Assembly (NCBI GenBank): GCA_020634035.1
Contig: JACKCM010000005.1
Location: forward strand, 186,001-250,000
Reading direction: 5' to 3'
DNA: 64,000 nt
From: Candidatus Obscuribacterales bacterium
Lineage (GTDB): Bacteria; Cyanobacteriota; Vampirovibrionia; Obscuribacterales; Obscuribacteraceae
A model generated the notes under the pieces. The model made no database searches. It was not told the DNA's origin and was given only the letters and a program-made list of their open reading frames with translations. A program made the translations under genes and the position numbers. Shown here piece by piece: positions 9,224-17,862 of the stretch (within the stretch, counting starts at the first letter, position 1; every line of letters begins with the position of its first letter).

Positions 9224-11404
9224 TCAAGATTCTATCGTTACCGGGGCAAATTTAAAGGCCGGGGTACGGGAGCGACTGTCTATATTTGGTTTAATCAGGA
9301 CATTGGACTCGGGATAGAACATGGCCGCGGTTCCTTCTTTGATTTTGCCGACGACAATTTCGATATTGTCCATGACACCGGCTTCTCCCCGCACTGTTAC
9401 ACGTTGACCGTCTTTGACCGAAAAACGCTCGGCGTCTTCTTTGGCTATCAGAATACAAAAGCGATGGGGGATTCCCCGGTAGATATCGTGCTCTTCGTAG
9501 ACCACGGTGTTGAACTGACCTTCCGAGCGGATGGTCATCAACTTGAGCATGTTCTTGTCGATTTCTAAATCGGGCAGCTCGGTGACATGCATTATCGCTT
9601 TACCCGAAGCTGTCTTGAAGGTCGGGTTATGGAAGACTCGACCGGTTATGGTGAACTCTTTGCCGGTTTCGTCGATGGTGGCGATCTCGCTCCACCCTGG
9701 AATCGCCCTGGCGATGAGGGCTCTTACTTCTTTATGGCTCTTCAGGCGCTTCCAGTCCACCGGTTTTGGACCGAGCACCCGGTGGGCGATATCACAGATG
9801 ATATCGGACTCGGCTCTTATCAGTCCTCCGACATTGGCGGTGCCGCCTTCCGACATCCTCACGAAATTGAACATCGATTCTTGTGTTGTAGCCTGGGGCT
9901 CTTCGTCTCTGGCAAGCACCGGTAGAATAAGGGTCGTTTTGCCCACACCATGAAAGTGTCCTGGATTCAGCTTGGTGTTCAGATAGACGATGGTGTCTAT
10001 GTTTGCCAGGCACTCTGTGGCCCAGGTCAAATCTGGGTTGGAGCCCCACAAATTGCCGCCCAGACAAAAGAGAAAGTCGAGTTTGCCTTTGCGTCCGGCT
10101 TCCATCATGGCATGGGTGTCATAGCCTTCGCCTTCGGGCACTTTGATGTCGTAGAGTTTCTCCAGAGATTTTTTGATACCTGCCTTAAGAGCCGGAGTGA
10201 AGCCGATAGAGCCCACACCCTGCACATTGGAGTGTCCGCGAATAGGCATCATGCCTGCTCCGGGGCGGCCGACATTGCCTGTGGCGATAGCTAGATTGGC
10301 TATGGCCAGGACGTTTTCGACACCGTGTTTATGATGGGTGATACCCATGGCCCAGGAGAAGATTACCCCTTTTGAGGCTTTTACCATAGACGCCGCTTTT
10401 TCCATGGTGGCACGATCGACACCGCTGTTTTCTTCGAGCTCTTCCCAGCTCTTGTCCGAGGCAAAATTCAAAACAGCTTCGTAATCTTCGGCATGGGCTT
10501 CCATGAAGGATTTATCTATGCCACCATTCTCGATGCAGGCTTTGAGAAAACCGACAAACAAGGCGGTATCGCCGCCGGCGCCAGGTTGAATATATAGTGA
10601 GGATATTTTTGTGCCGAAGAGCATCGATTTTACTTTGGAAGGCACATGAAAAGTATCGAGACCGGTCTCGTATAGCGGATTGACTATGATGACCTCACCG
10701 CCTCTTTCTTTCAAATTGGCGAGCTGGGTCATCAGACGCGGATGGTTGGATGCCGGATTGGCACCAATCACAAAAACCAGATCGCAACGGTTGATGTCTT
10801 CGAGCTCTACAGTGGCGGTGCCGGTTCCAAAGGCCATACCCAGCCCTACTCCGGAAGCCTGGTGGCAGTAGAAAGAGCAGTTCATGACATTATTAGAACC
10901 CTGCACTCTGGCCAGAGACTGCAAAAGAAAAGCGGCTTCGTTAGAAGAGCGACCCGAAGCGTAATAGGCGGTTTTTTCAGGACCGGCTTTTTTTAGACGT
11001 TTGCCGGCGATATCCAGGGCTTCGTCCCAGCTTATGCGCTCGAAGCGCTCGGCGCCTTCTCGCAAAATAACCGGGTAGCTCAGCCTGCCCTGGTCTTCTG
11101 CCTGTTTTGGAGTAAGCTCTTTTAATTTGGCCAGGGTCTTGCCGGGCTCGGCAAAATAATCTGCCGGCAGGGCCTCGTACATATCGGCCGACTGGGCCTG
11201 GAGGCTCTTCTTGCAGACTTCGGGAAAATGACCGGCTTCGTTGACCATGCCGCCTTTCAGTCCACCCATGCCAAGAGCACAGGTCTTACAGGCATTTTTA
11301 GAGCGCATCCGACGCCAGAGCCTGATCGGTCCTACTTCCATGGCTTTGTTCAGGGTGTAGGCCACCGCTTGCCATCCGCCGCCGGGTTTAGTCTTCCGTG
11401 CCAT
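9224..11404 (-). CDS. FdhF/YdeP-family molybdopterin oxidoreductase
   Basis: A 726-residue molybdopterin oxidoreductase. An excellent AGGAGG site precedes the ATG. Cys39, Cys42 and Cys64 (ACKTCALGMGG, then EVCKKS) form the N-terminal iron-sulfur region seen in the YdeP branch of the formate-dehydrogenase alpha superfamily. The body has family landmarks such as YASGRSSNEAAFLLQSLAR, MNCSFYCHQASGVGLG, GANPASNHPRLM, RPGAGMMPIRGHSNVQGVGSIG and CLGGNLWGSNPD. The C-terminal part is the molybdopterin-dinucleotide-binding barrel. There is no twin-arginine signal, so it should be cytoplasmic. The substrate of this family is not firmly known; E. coli YdeP is linked to acid resistance. Confidence 0.92.
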   Translation of the reverse strand: MARKTKPGGGWQAVAYTLNKAMEVGPIRLWRRMRSKNACKTCALGMGGLKGGMVNEAGHFPEVCKKSLQAQSADMYEALPADYFAEPGKTLAKLKELTPKQAEDQGRLSYPVILREGAERFERISWDEALDIAGKRLKKAGPEKTAYYASGRSSNEAAFLLQSLARVQGSNNVMNCSFYCHQASGVGLGMAFGTGTATVELEDINRCDLVFVIGANPASNHPRLMTQLANLKERGGEVIIVNPLYETGLDTFHVPSKVKSMLFGTKISSLYIQPGAGGDTALFVGFLKACIENGGIDKSFMEAHAEDYEAVLNFASDKSWEELEENSGVDRATMEKAASMVKASKGVIFSWAMGITHHKHGVENVLAIANLAIATGNVGRPGAGMMPIRGHSNVQGVGSIGFTPALKAGIKKSLEKLYDIKVPEGEGYDTHAMMEAGRKGKLDFLFCLGGNLWGSNPDLTWATECLANIDTIVYLNTKLNPGHFHGVGKTTLILPVLARDEEPQATTQESMFNFVRMSEGGTANVGGLIRAESDIICDIAHRVLGPKPVDWKRLKSHKEVRALIARAIPGWSEIATIDETGKEFTITGRVFHNPTFKTASGKAIMHVTELPDLEIDKNMLKLMTIRSEGQFNTVVYEEHDIYRGIPHRFCILIAKEDAERFSVKDGQRVTVRGEAGVMDNIEIVVGKIKEGTAAMFYPESNVLIKPNIDSRSRTPAFKFAPVTIES

Positions 11405-11468
11405 ATCTGCGCCTCCTGAAAGAAAGATTATAAAATAGTCGGGTCGATAAGTCTGCTAAGCTTCCGCC

Positions 11469-12629
11469 ATGATCAAATCCGTATTTTTAACTCTAGTTTC
11501 AGCCTTTCTAGCTCTCGGTTTTTTGCTTACTTTGCTTACAAAAAACGCCGATGCCCAGCCTGATCTATCTAAACTAAAGCTGCCGCCGGGTTTTAAAGTG
11601 AGCCTCTATGCCGACGGTGTGCCCGGAGCCAGACAGATGGCGCTCAGCCCGGAAGGGACTTTATATATCGGCACGATTGTTCCAAACAAAGTTTACGCCC
11701 TGCCCGACCGAAATCGAGATGGCAAGCCCGATAGCATCATCACCCTGGTGGAGAATCTCAATCGTCCCAACGGAGTCGCATTTCATAACGGTGCTTTATA
11801 CATAGCCGAGATCGGTCGCATAACCAGATATGACGGTATAGAAAAGAACCTCGACCGGGTCGCCTCCTTGAAGCCCACGGTTGTCAATGAAGAGTTGCCC
11901 ACCAGAGAATGGCACGGCTATAAATATATTCGCTTCGGACCGGACGGTCTTTTGTATGTTCCGGTGGGGGCGCCCTGCAATGTCTGTGTTATCGAAGACG
12001 AGCCCCGGTTCGCGACCTTAATGCGCATGAATGCCGATGGCAGAAATGCCCATGTATTCGCCAGCGGTATCAGAAACACGGTCGGTTTCGACTGGCATCC
12101 GAAAACAAAAGAGATCTGGTTTACGGATAATGGCAGAGATTATCTCGGCAATAATTTGCCTCCGGATGAACTGAACTGTGCTCCTCGCAAGGGGCTCCAC
12201 TTCGGTTTTCCCTATCGCTACGGCATGAATGTGCCGGATCCCGAATTTGGTTATCTCAAGCCGGACAATGGTGACAAGCATCAGTTCGAAGCACCGAGGG
12301 TGCCACTAGGACCCCATGTCGCGTCTTTAGGGATGCGTTTCTATACCGGTGCGCAATTTCCTGCCGAATATCAGGGCAGTATCTTGATTTGTGAACATGG
12401 CTCTTGGAATCGCTCTAAGAAAATCGGCTATAGAATCAGCCGGGTTACTTTAGACAAAAAATCCGGAGAACCTATTAAGTATCAACCCTTTATGGAAGGA
12501 TTTCGCCAGGAGGAGACCTTCTGGGGAAGACCGGTGGATCTGCTTCAGATGCCCGATGGTTCCATTTTGGTTTCAGATGATTTTGCCGGCTGTGTTTATC
12601 GGATTCATTACGACAAATACGGCAAATAG
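11469..12629 (+). CDS. Secreted PQQ-dependent sugar dehydrogenase-like (sorbosone dehydrogenase family)
   Basis: A 386-residue protein with a signal peptide (VFLTLVSAFLALGFLLTLLTKNADA). The mature part is a beta-propeller of the soluble glucose/sorbosone dehydrogenase family: LPPGFKVSLYADGVPGARQMALSPEGTLYIG opens it, RPNGVAFHNGALYIAE and GIRNTVGFDWHPKTKEIWFTDNGRD follow, and MPDGSILVSDDFAGCVYRI closes it. Relatives oxidise sugar aldehydes with PQQ in the periplasm. I saw no PQQ synthesis genes in the window, so cofactor supply is unknown. It starts 64 bases from the divergent YdeP-like gene, and the two may share an intergenic control region. Confidence 0.9.
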   Translation: MIKSVFLTLVSAFLALGFLLTLLTKNADAQPDLSKLKLPPGFKVSLYADGVPGARQMALSPEGTLYIGTIVPNKVYALPDRNRDGKPDSIITLVENLNRPNGVAFHNGALYIAEIGRITRYDGIEKNLDRVASLKPTVVNEELPTREWHGYKYIRFGPDGLLYVPVGAPCNVCVIEDEPRFATLMRMNADGRNAHVFASGIRNTVGFDWHPKTKEIWFTDNGRDYLGNNLPPDELNCAPRKGLHFGFPYRYGMNVPDPEFGYLKPDNGDKHQFEAPRVPLGPHVASLGMRFYTGAQFPAEYQGSILICEHGSWNRSKKIGYRISRVTLDKKSGEPIKYQPFMEGFRQEETFWGRPVDLLQMPDGSILVSDDFAGCVYRIHYDKYGK

Positions 12630-12659
12630 ATTTCTATAAAATGACAAATTCATATCTTA

Positions 12660-12714
12660 TATAATGGCTCTGCTTTGAGAGCCCCGATTGATGTCAATAA
12701 CGCTATTGACCTCA
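12660..12714 (+). promoter_or_regulatory. Possible -10 and two stem-loops in the leader of the repeat protein gene
   Basis: A TATAAT lies at 12660-12665, though no good -35 sits 17 bases before it. Two dyads follow at once: GGCTCT/AGAGCC (12666-12671 and 12678-12683), and GTCAATA/TATTGAC with a four-base loop (12693-12699 and 12704-12710), extended by TGA/TCA outside a single mismatch. Neither is followed by a T run, so they are not plain terminators. They sit in what should be the 5' leader of the gene at 12758, which has its own strong GCAGGAGG site. Confidence 0.45.
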
Positions 12715-12757
12715 AAAGCCACCAACTCTATTTGAATGAGGAAGCAGGAGGAAAATC

Positions 12758-15568
12758 ATGAAACGCCGCGCTCCAATATTCGGTCTTCTAGCGATAACCC
12801 TTAGTCTGGGTCTCGGTTCTCCGGCGAAAGCCGAAGGGCTGGCCAGTTATCTTGAGAAAGTACCGGGCTCGGCCAGTGTCGACCTGCGTCAGGCCGAGAT
12901 TGAAAAGAGGTTGCGTGAAGCGGTGGCGGCAGGTCGAATCAGCCAGCTCGATTCTCAAAGTTTTTCACGAGAGCTTGACAAGATTGCCGATCTAGAAGCT
13001 GCCTACCGTGCCTCTCATGGCAAACTCTCCCTCTGGGAAAATCTGAAACTTTTATATCAACTGGATAACCTGAGCAGAAAAGTCGAACAGTCTCTGAGCG
13101 ACCGTCAGGTGGCCGACAGCGATCTGGGCAGTCGTATTACCGCGCTATCAAACAGAATTGAAGATGGTCTCGGCTCAAAAAGACTGACCGAACAAGAAGC
13201 CTCCGGATTCAAATACGAAATCGAGCGTATTCAGTCGCTGCATAAGCTTCTCTCTTCTTCATCGATTCAACTGACCGATGCCCAGAATCTGCAACTGGCA
13301 CTTGATCTGGATAGGCTGAGTTCTCGGCTGGAATCTACCATGCATGACCGGCAAATTGAGCTGCCTGAGATAGACAAAGCCCAGGACGAGATAGCTGCCC
13401 GACTGGCTTCGGCTCTTGATAAAGGCACCCTCACCAAAGAAGAAGCCGAGGATCTGAAAGAAGAATTTCAGAAGGTCGCCGAGCGCGAAGCGACTTTGAA
13501 GAGCTACGGCAGACCCCTGACCAGCGAAGAGTCTCTTGCCCTGGCGGTGGATCTAGAAAAAATTTCTAGAGAACTGGATTTGAAAGTGCGCAGTAAAGAC
13601 GCAGAAGATGGTGGCTATAAAGAGAAAGAAGCGGCGGTGGCCGCTCGCATAGCCGGCGGCGTGGTAACCGGCAAGCTCACTCTGGCAGAGGCTTCTTACC
13701 TCAAAGACCGGCTCGAGAAGCTGGAAGCCAAAGCGACTGAATGGAGAAAACAGGGCGAAGGTTTGAGTGCCGACGAGAGCAGGGCTCTTCTTCTGGATCT
13801 CGAGAAGCTCTCTATTCAGGTAGAGCGTCGTCTCAATGATCCGCGTTATTCGTGGATAGGATTGAGTAAGGCGGTGGCTGATCTTCAAATTCGTATGGAA
13901 GCTGCTAAAGAAGCCGGACGGATTTCTGAAGCGGATCTGAGCAAATTGAATAAAGACTTAGATAAGATAAAAGCGAACTGGGAGCAGATAAGAGCTGCCG
14001 GGACCGAGGGCAATTATCCGCTCAAAGATACTGTCTATGTCGTAATCTCTTTAGATCAACTCTCGAACAAGCTGGCCGAGACCCTTAGCGACCGCGATAT
14101 AGATGTGCCGGAACTCGAAGCCAGAAAAGCTTCTATAGATCAGCGCATCGCCGCCGGTGTCGTATCGGGACGCCTCACCCCGGATGAAGGTCAACGCTTA
14201 TTAGATGAGTTCGATCGTATCAACGAGAAAGAATCTATCTTCCGTGCCTCAGAAAAAGAGCTCACCGAACGAGAGAAGCTCGCCCTTGCTGTTATGGCAG
14301 AGAAGTTGAGCACCAGGGTGGAGCGCAGCATCCATGAAGGGGCTCGCTATAACCCCGGTTTCGATCAACAGCGTCAGAAGATGAATGATGCCATAGAAGA
14401 AGGTATCATCGCCGGCAGTATCGCCGATAAAGATGCCGAGAAACTGAAAGCCGAGCTTCTGCGCATCGAAAGCAGCGAAAAGAGCTTCAGAGGTATGGGC
14501 GGAGACCTGACTGCCTCCCAGGCACTTACTGTGGCCCAGAGCCTGGCCAGTCTGCAAGAAGCCATCGAAGATCAACTGCTCGAAGCAGATACCGCAGCTA
14601 TCGATCTGGATAAACGTCGAGAGCAACTGGCTCAGAGAATAAGCGAAGGGGTGGTGGCAGGTAAACTCACCGCCGAAGATGCCGACGTCTTGAGAAAAGA
14701 GTTTGATCGTCTAGATAGCCTCAACAAAAAATATGTCTCTGCCGGCGGGCTGAGCAAGGGCGAGTCTGTGGCCATGGCCTACAGTCTGGCTAGACTGGGC
14801 AGCCGAATCGAAGAGAAGATGAAAGACGATAGAATTGCGCTTCCCAGTTTGAACGCTCTACATAATCAAATCGATCAAAGACTGGCCAAGAGCATCGCCA
14901 GCGGTGCGCTCACATCGGACCGGGTCAAAGAGTACAAAGACCGTCTCGAAGCTATCGCCAGAATGGAGATGGGCTTCCGCTATACAGGAGACGGTCTGAG
15001 TTATCCAGAGTCTATGATGCTGGCTAATCAGCTCGATGACCTCAATCGCAGACTGGACTCTGCCCTCAGCGGTAAGAATCCTAACTTTGCCGGGATTGAA
15101 GATCGTCTTGATAAAGCCGGCAAGAGAATCGCCGACGGTATCGTGACCAAGAAAATCGATGCCGAGGCGGCAGGCTCACTGAAGACCGAACTCGATAGAA
15201 TAAGCAACGCCAGAGTTGCCTTCGCCCACTCGGAAGGAGGCTATAGCCTGGAAGAGACCGAGACTCTGGTTAGAGATATCGATCGTCTCAATAGCGAAAT
15301 CGACCTTCATATGAAGGGTCAGAAACTGGCCTGGAGCGATATCGACCGCCGTCAGACGAGTCTTGAGAAGACACTCAAACAGCTTATTGCCCAGGGCAAA
15401 ATCAAAAGTCCGGATGCTCGGGTTTTAACAGATCAGCTCGATAAGATCAAAAGGGCAAAAGCGGCCTTCACCCTGAGCGACGGCAATCTCAACTATTTCG
15501 AGCGTGTCTCTCTTGGTGAAGCCCTCGATAACTTCAATCGGGCCATTCAGAAAAGCACAGTAAAATAA
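12758..15568 (+). CDS. Secreted helical repeat protein with eleven units of about 80 residues
   Basis: A 936-residue protein with a signal peptide (FGLLAITLSLGLGSPAKA) and a strong GCAGGAGG ribosome site. The mature part consists of eleven diverged repeats of about 80 residues. Each repeat follows the pattern I..RI..GV..GKLT..EA..LK.E.DRI...E..FR..GG.LT..E...LA..LD.LS..IE..L.D. Conserved positions are the RI/RL pair, G.LT, a DRI helix end and LD.LS. This is an all-helical array with no cysteines. I recognise no named domain. A structural or scaffolding role outside the inner membrane is inferred. It ends one base from the convergent orthocaspase gene. Confidence 0.88.
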   Translation: MKRRAPIFGLLAITLSLGLGSPAKAEGLASYLEKVPGSASVDLRQAEIEKRLREAVAAGRISQLDSQSFSRELDKIADLEAAYRASHGKLSLWENLKLLYQLDNLSRKVEQSLSDRQVADSDLGSRITALSNRIEDGLGSKRLTEQEASGFKYEIERIQSLHKLLSSSSIQLTDAQNLQLALDLDRLSSRLESTMHDRQIELPEIDKAQDEIAARLASALDKGTLTKEEAEDLKEEFQKVAEREATLKSYGRPLTSEESLALAVDLEKISRELDLKVRSKDAEDGGYKEKEAAVAARIAGGVVTGKLTLAEASYLKDRLEKLEAKATEWRKQGEGLSADESRALLLDLEKLSIQVERRLNDPRYSWIGLSKAVADLQIRMEAAKEAGRISEADLSKLNKDLDKIKANWEQIRAAGTEGNYPLKDTVYVVISLDQLSNKLAETLSDRDIDVPELEARKASIDQRIAAGVVSGRLTPDEGQRLLDEFDRINEKESIFRASEKELTEREKLALAVMAEKLSTRVERSIHEGARYNPGFDQQRQKMNDAIEEGIIAGSIADKDAEKLKAELLRIESSEKSFRGMGGDLTASQALTVAQSLASLQEAIEDQLLEADTAAIDLDKRREQLAQRISEGVVAGKLTAEDADVLRKEFDRLDSLNKKYVSAGGLSKGESVAMAYSLARLGSRIEEKMKDDRIALPSLNALHNQIDQRLAKSIASGALTSDRVKEYKDRLEAIARMEMGFRYTGDGLSYPESMMLANQLDDLNRRLDSALSGKNPNFAGIEDRLDKAGKRIADGIVTKKIDAEAAGSLKTELDRISNARVAFAHSEGGYSLEETETLVRDIDRLNSEIDLHMKGQKLAWSDIDRRQTSLEKTLKQLIAQGKIKSPDARVLTDQLDKIKRAKAAFTLSDGNLNYFERVSLGEALDNFNRAIQKSTVK

Positions 15569-15569
15569 A

Positions 15570-17186
15570 CTACTGGTCCTTTATACAGGCGGCCACCGGC
15601 TTGGCAAGATCCCCTGCAATTTTGTTGGGGATGAAGTTCTTCACTTCGGCAAAGATAGAGTCGTCCTGTCTTGACTGGGTCAGTCTCGAATACTTGCGAC
15701 GCTTGAGCTTCCATAACTCTTCTCCGGTCTCTCCCGATACCAACCGGGCAGATACCCTGGCTGCTGCGGTATCGCCATAGAGATCATCTTTGAACTCTAT
15801 ATCATGGATGGATATCTCGAGCAGATACTTTGCCTGGGCCATGCGTCCTAAGGTGGTCCAACTGATCATATTCTGGGGTGTGATTATTGATTTGGCCGCG
15901 ATAGAAAGTGAGCTTTCGCCACCGGAGCTGGAATTGGATTTTGTCAGGTTATCGAATTTTAGAAGCACCACCGGTTTGTTGTTCTTCAACCTTTTTTCGA
16001 GGGCATGCTTGAAGACATTTTGAATGGTCTCGGTCAGTCCGACCTCTTCGAGCCGTTTACGGACATTGATGTTGTCTTTGCGAGCAAAACCCTCCCAGTT
16101 GGCGTCGAGTAGAATCTCCTGGGGACCGGTCACCGGTAGAATGGCGACGCGATCTAATAAAGAGACATTTATCTGCTGACCCTGAATGCTGGAGTCCGTA
16201 TCGGAAGAAGGCGGTCGAAATATCTCGGCGGCAAGGGGAGTGGATGATGCCACCTGCGGTGCTCCCTTATCTAAATTGGTCGTATCTACCGAAGAGGCTC
16301 TGGGAACCGGATCTTGCTTGATGCCCTGGCGTGGGCTGACCGGCTTGCTGCCCAGGACCAGGTCGTCTCCTTTCCAGGCACTTTTTATGACCGGCGACTG
16401 CAACTCTCCCCGATCTTTTAAGACTTCGGTCTGCACACCTTTTTTCATGATATCGAAGGCTTCACCCAGTTTGGTGTATTTGCCCCGGTATTTGAGCGCG
16501 TCTATCAACTGTCTGGTGAATACTCCGTTTTGATAGTTCTTGGACTCCCAGGATACTTGCGCGGGCTGGCTGGAGCAGACTATCATCATGCCCTGACCCA
16601 TGGAGATGTTGCCCACATCGAAGCCACCTACCCTGGTGAGACCTTTGCTGTCTTTTTTGGTGCCGGCAGCACCGCTGTGACAGGCATCGAGAATGACGAG
16701 AACCCGGTCGCAATGAACCCTGTCTTTGATCATCGAGGCAAGATTCTGCAAAGAGATTCCGGTGGCGTAGAGTTCATCTTTTTTGGTGTCGTGGGCGATG
16801 ATATAGTTCGAGCCCTCATTATCCATTTTTGACGGGCTGCCGTGACTGGATATATAAATAACCACCAGATCGTTGGGCTGGGCTGTTCTCGGCAGCCATT
16901 TGTCACCGATAGCAGAAAGTATTCCTGCCCGGGTGGCTTCTGCATCGGTTATCAGTTTGACATGGTCTTCGGAGAAGCCTGCCTCTTTGACAAGATAGTC
17001 TCTAAAATCGGTGGCATCTTTGGCTGGATATTTCAGATCCATCGAGGGATCTTTGAAGCGGCTTATCCCGATGATAAGGGCCCATTTATCGTCCACCGGA
17101 CGATTCTGGGCAGCTGCCGGTTTGACACCGGCTGATATCAGAAAGATGAAGGACAGAAGAAAGATATGGATATGTGCTTTTTTCAT
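15570..17186 (-). CDS. Secreted caspase-like peptidase (orthocaspase, peptidase C14)
   Basis: A 538-residue protein with a signal peptide (IHIFLLSFIFLISAGVKPAAA). Residues 33-265 are a caspase-hemoglobinase fold: KWALIIGISRF, then the catalytic His115 in YISSHGSP and Cys169 in ILDACHSG, both intact. Family members cut after Arg or Lys. Residues 265-345 are Pro/Ser-rich and probably flexible. Residues 345-520 are a separate alpha/beta region (VAILPVTGPQE, KYLLEISIHDIEF, ARLVSGETGEELWKLKRRKYSR). That region loosely recalls lipoprotein families such as CsgG/LpoB, but I am not sure. Export of an active caspase homologue implies an envelope or extracellular substrate. Confidence 0.9.
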   Translation of the reverse strand: MKKAHIHIFLLSFIFLISAGVKPAAAQNRPVDDKWALIIGISRFKDPSMDLKYPAKDATDFRDYLVKEAGFSEDHVKLITDAEATRAGILSAIGDKWLPRTAQPNDLVVIYISSHGSPSKMDNEGSNYIIAHDTKKDELYATGISLQNLASMIKDRVHCDRVLVILDACHSGAAGTKKDSKGLTRVGGFDVGNISMGQGMMIVCSSQPAQVSWESKNYQNGVFTRQLIDALKYRGKYTKLGEAFDIMKKGVQTEVLKDRGELQSPVIKSAWKGDDLVLGSKPVSPRQGIKQDPVPRASSVDTTNLDKGAPQVASSTPLAAEIFRPPSSDTDSSIQGQQINVSLLDRVAILPVTGPQEILLDANWEGFARKDNINVRKRLEEVGLTETIQNVFKHALEKRLKNNKPVVLLKFDNLTKSNSSSGGESSLSIAAKSIITPQNMISWTTLGRMAQAKYLLEISIHDIEFKDDLYGDTAAARVSARLVSGETGEELWKLKRRKYSRLTQSRQDDSIFAEVKNFIPNKIAGDLAKPVAACIKDQ

Positions 17187-17224
17187 TCTAGTTATCTACC
17201 CGGCTTATATAGATTATTTTCGCA

Positions 17225-17261
17225 AAGCAAAAGGCTTGTTGAAGTGCCGGTTCAACAAGCC
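17225..17261 (-). terminator. Rho-independent terminator after the zinc-ribbon gene
   Basis: A perfect 11-bp stem, GGCTTGTTGAA at 17233-17243 pairing with TTCAACAAGCC at 17251-17261, has a 7-base loop. Read on the minus strand it is followed by CTTTTGCTTTG. It lies 25 bases beyond the stop of the gene ending at 17286. Confidence 0.85.
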
Positions 17262-17285
17262 AGTTATTCTTGATCTATTCTTCTT

Positions 17286-17540
17286 TTAGCCCGCTGTGTA
17301 ATCTTTTAGCGAGCGAATGATATCGGGATCAGGATCGTGTTCCATGTAAATCTGGACGAGGTTGTCTTTGAGGCTGGATTTGCATTTTGGGCAATGGGCC
17401 AGCAGTTCTTTGACTTCGAAGAACTCGTCACAATCAAGGCACCAGTACTCGAATATCGGTGAAACCGAACCGAAGTAGTTTTTGGTTTCTTCAGCTTCAG
17501 CAAGATTCGAGACCGCCGATCTAGGTGTAATATTTGTCAT
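17286..17540 (-). CDS. Small zinc-ribbon protein
   Basis: An 84-residue protein from the ATG at 17540, which follows a strong GGAGGAGAAGGAAG site; an in-frame ATG twelve codons upstream lacks one. The centre has two CxxC knuckles (YWCLDCDEFFEV and HCPKCKSSL) about 15 residues apart, a classic zinc ribbon. The N-terminus is Thr/Ala/Glu-rich, and the C-terminus ends in IMEHDPDPDIIRSLKDYTAG-like acidic sequence. Such stand-alone ribbons bind nucleic acid or protein; nothing shows which applies here. A 320-base gene-free stretch precedes it and a terminator follows. Confidence 0.75.
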   Translation of the reverse strand: MTNITPRSAVSNLAEAEETKNYFGSVSPIFEYWCLDCDEFFEVKELLAHCPKCKSSLKDNLVQIYMEHDPDPDIIRSLKDYTAG

Positions 17541-17862
17541 ATCTTCCTTCTCCTCCACAATTAAATAAAAAACCAATCGACGATATTTCTCTAGGGAGAT
17601 CTTTCTGAACTCGCCTCAAGTGGCGAAGACAGAAATTTCCTTGGCCTTGACCACGCCAGAATCCGCACCATTACAGTACTCGTACCGGGTGGTTGTTGAA
17701 CCTATAAATAGGACCCTATAGACTTTGACAGCTTGACTGGAATGCCAGTCTACATCAATTTAGGTTCTGGACCTTGAACGGTTGCCGTCCTGAAGTCATA
17801 GTCCAGATCTATTGTTCCACGAGGCCGAATTCTCTAAACGTATATATATGTTGGGTATAGTT
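17541..17862. other. Gene-free stretch with several short dyads
   Basis: No convincing gene is seen. On the minus strand it would be the leader of the zinc-ribbon gene. It holds small dyads, including CGCC/GGCG around a CTCAAGTGG-like loop near 17613 and GACTGG/CCAGTC with a four-base loop near 17740. CCTATA and TATAGG elements occur near 17700. A structured leader is possible, but I found no known riboswitch motif. Confidence 0.4.
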
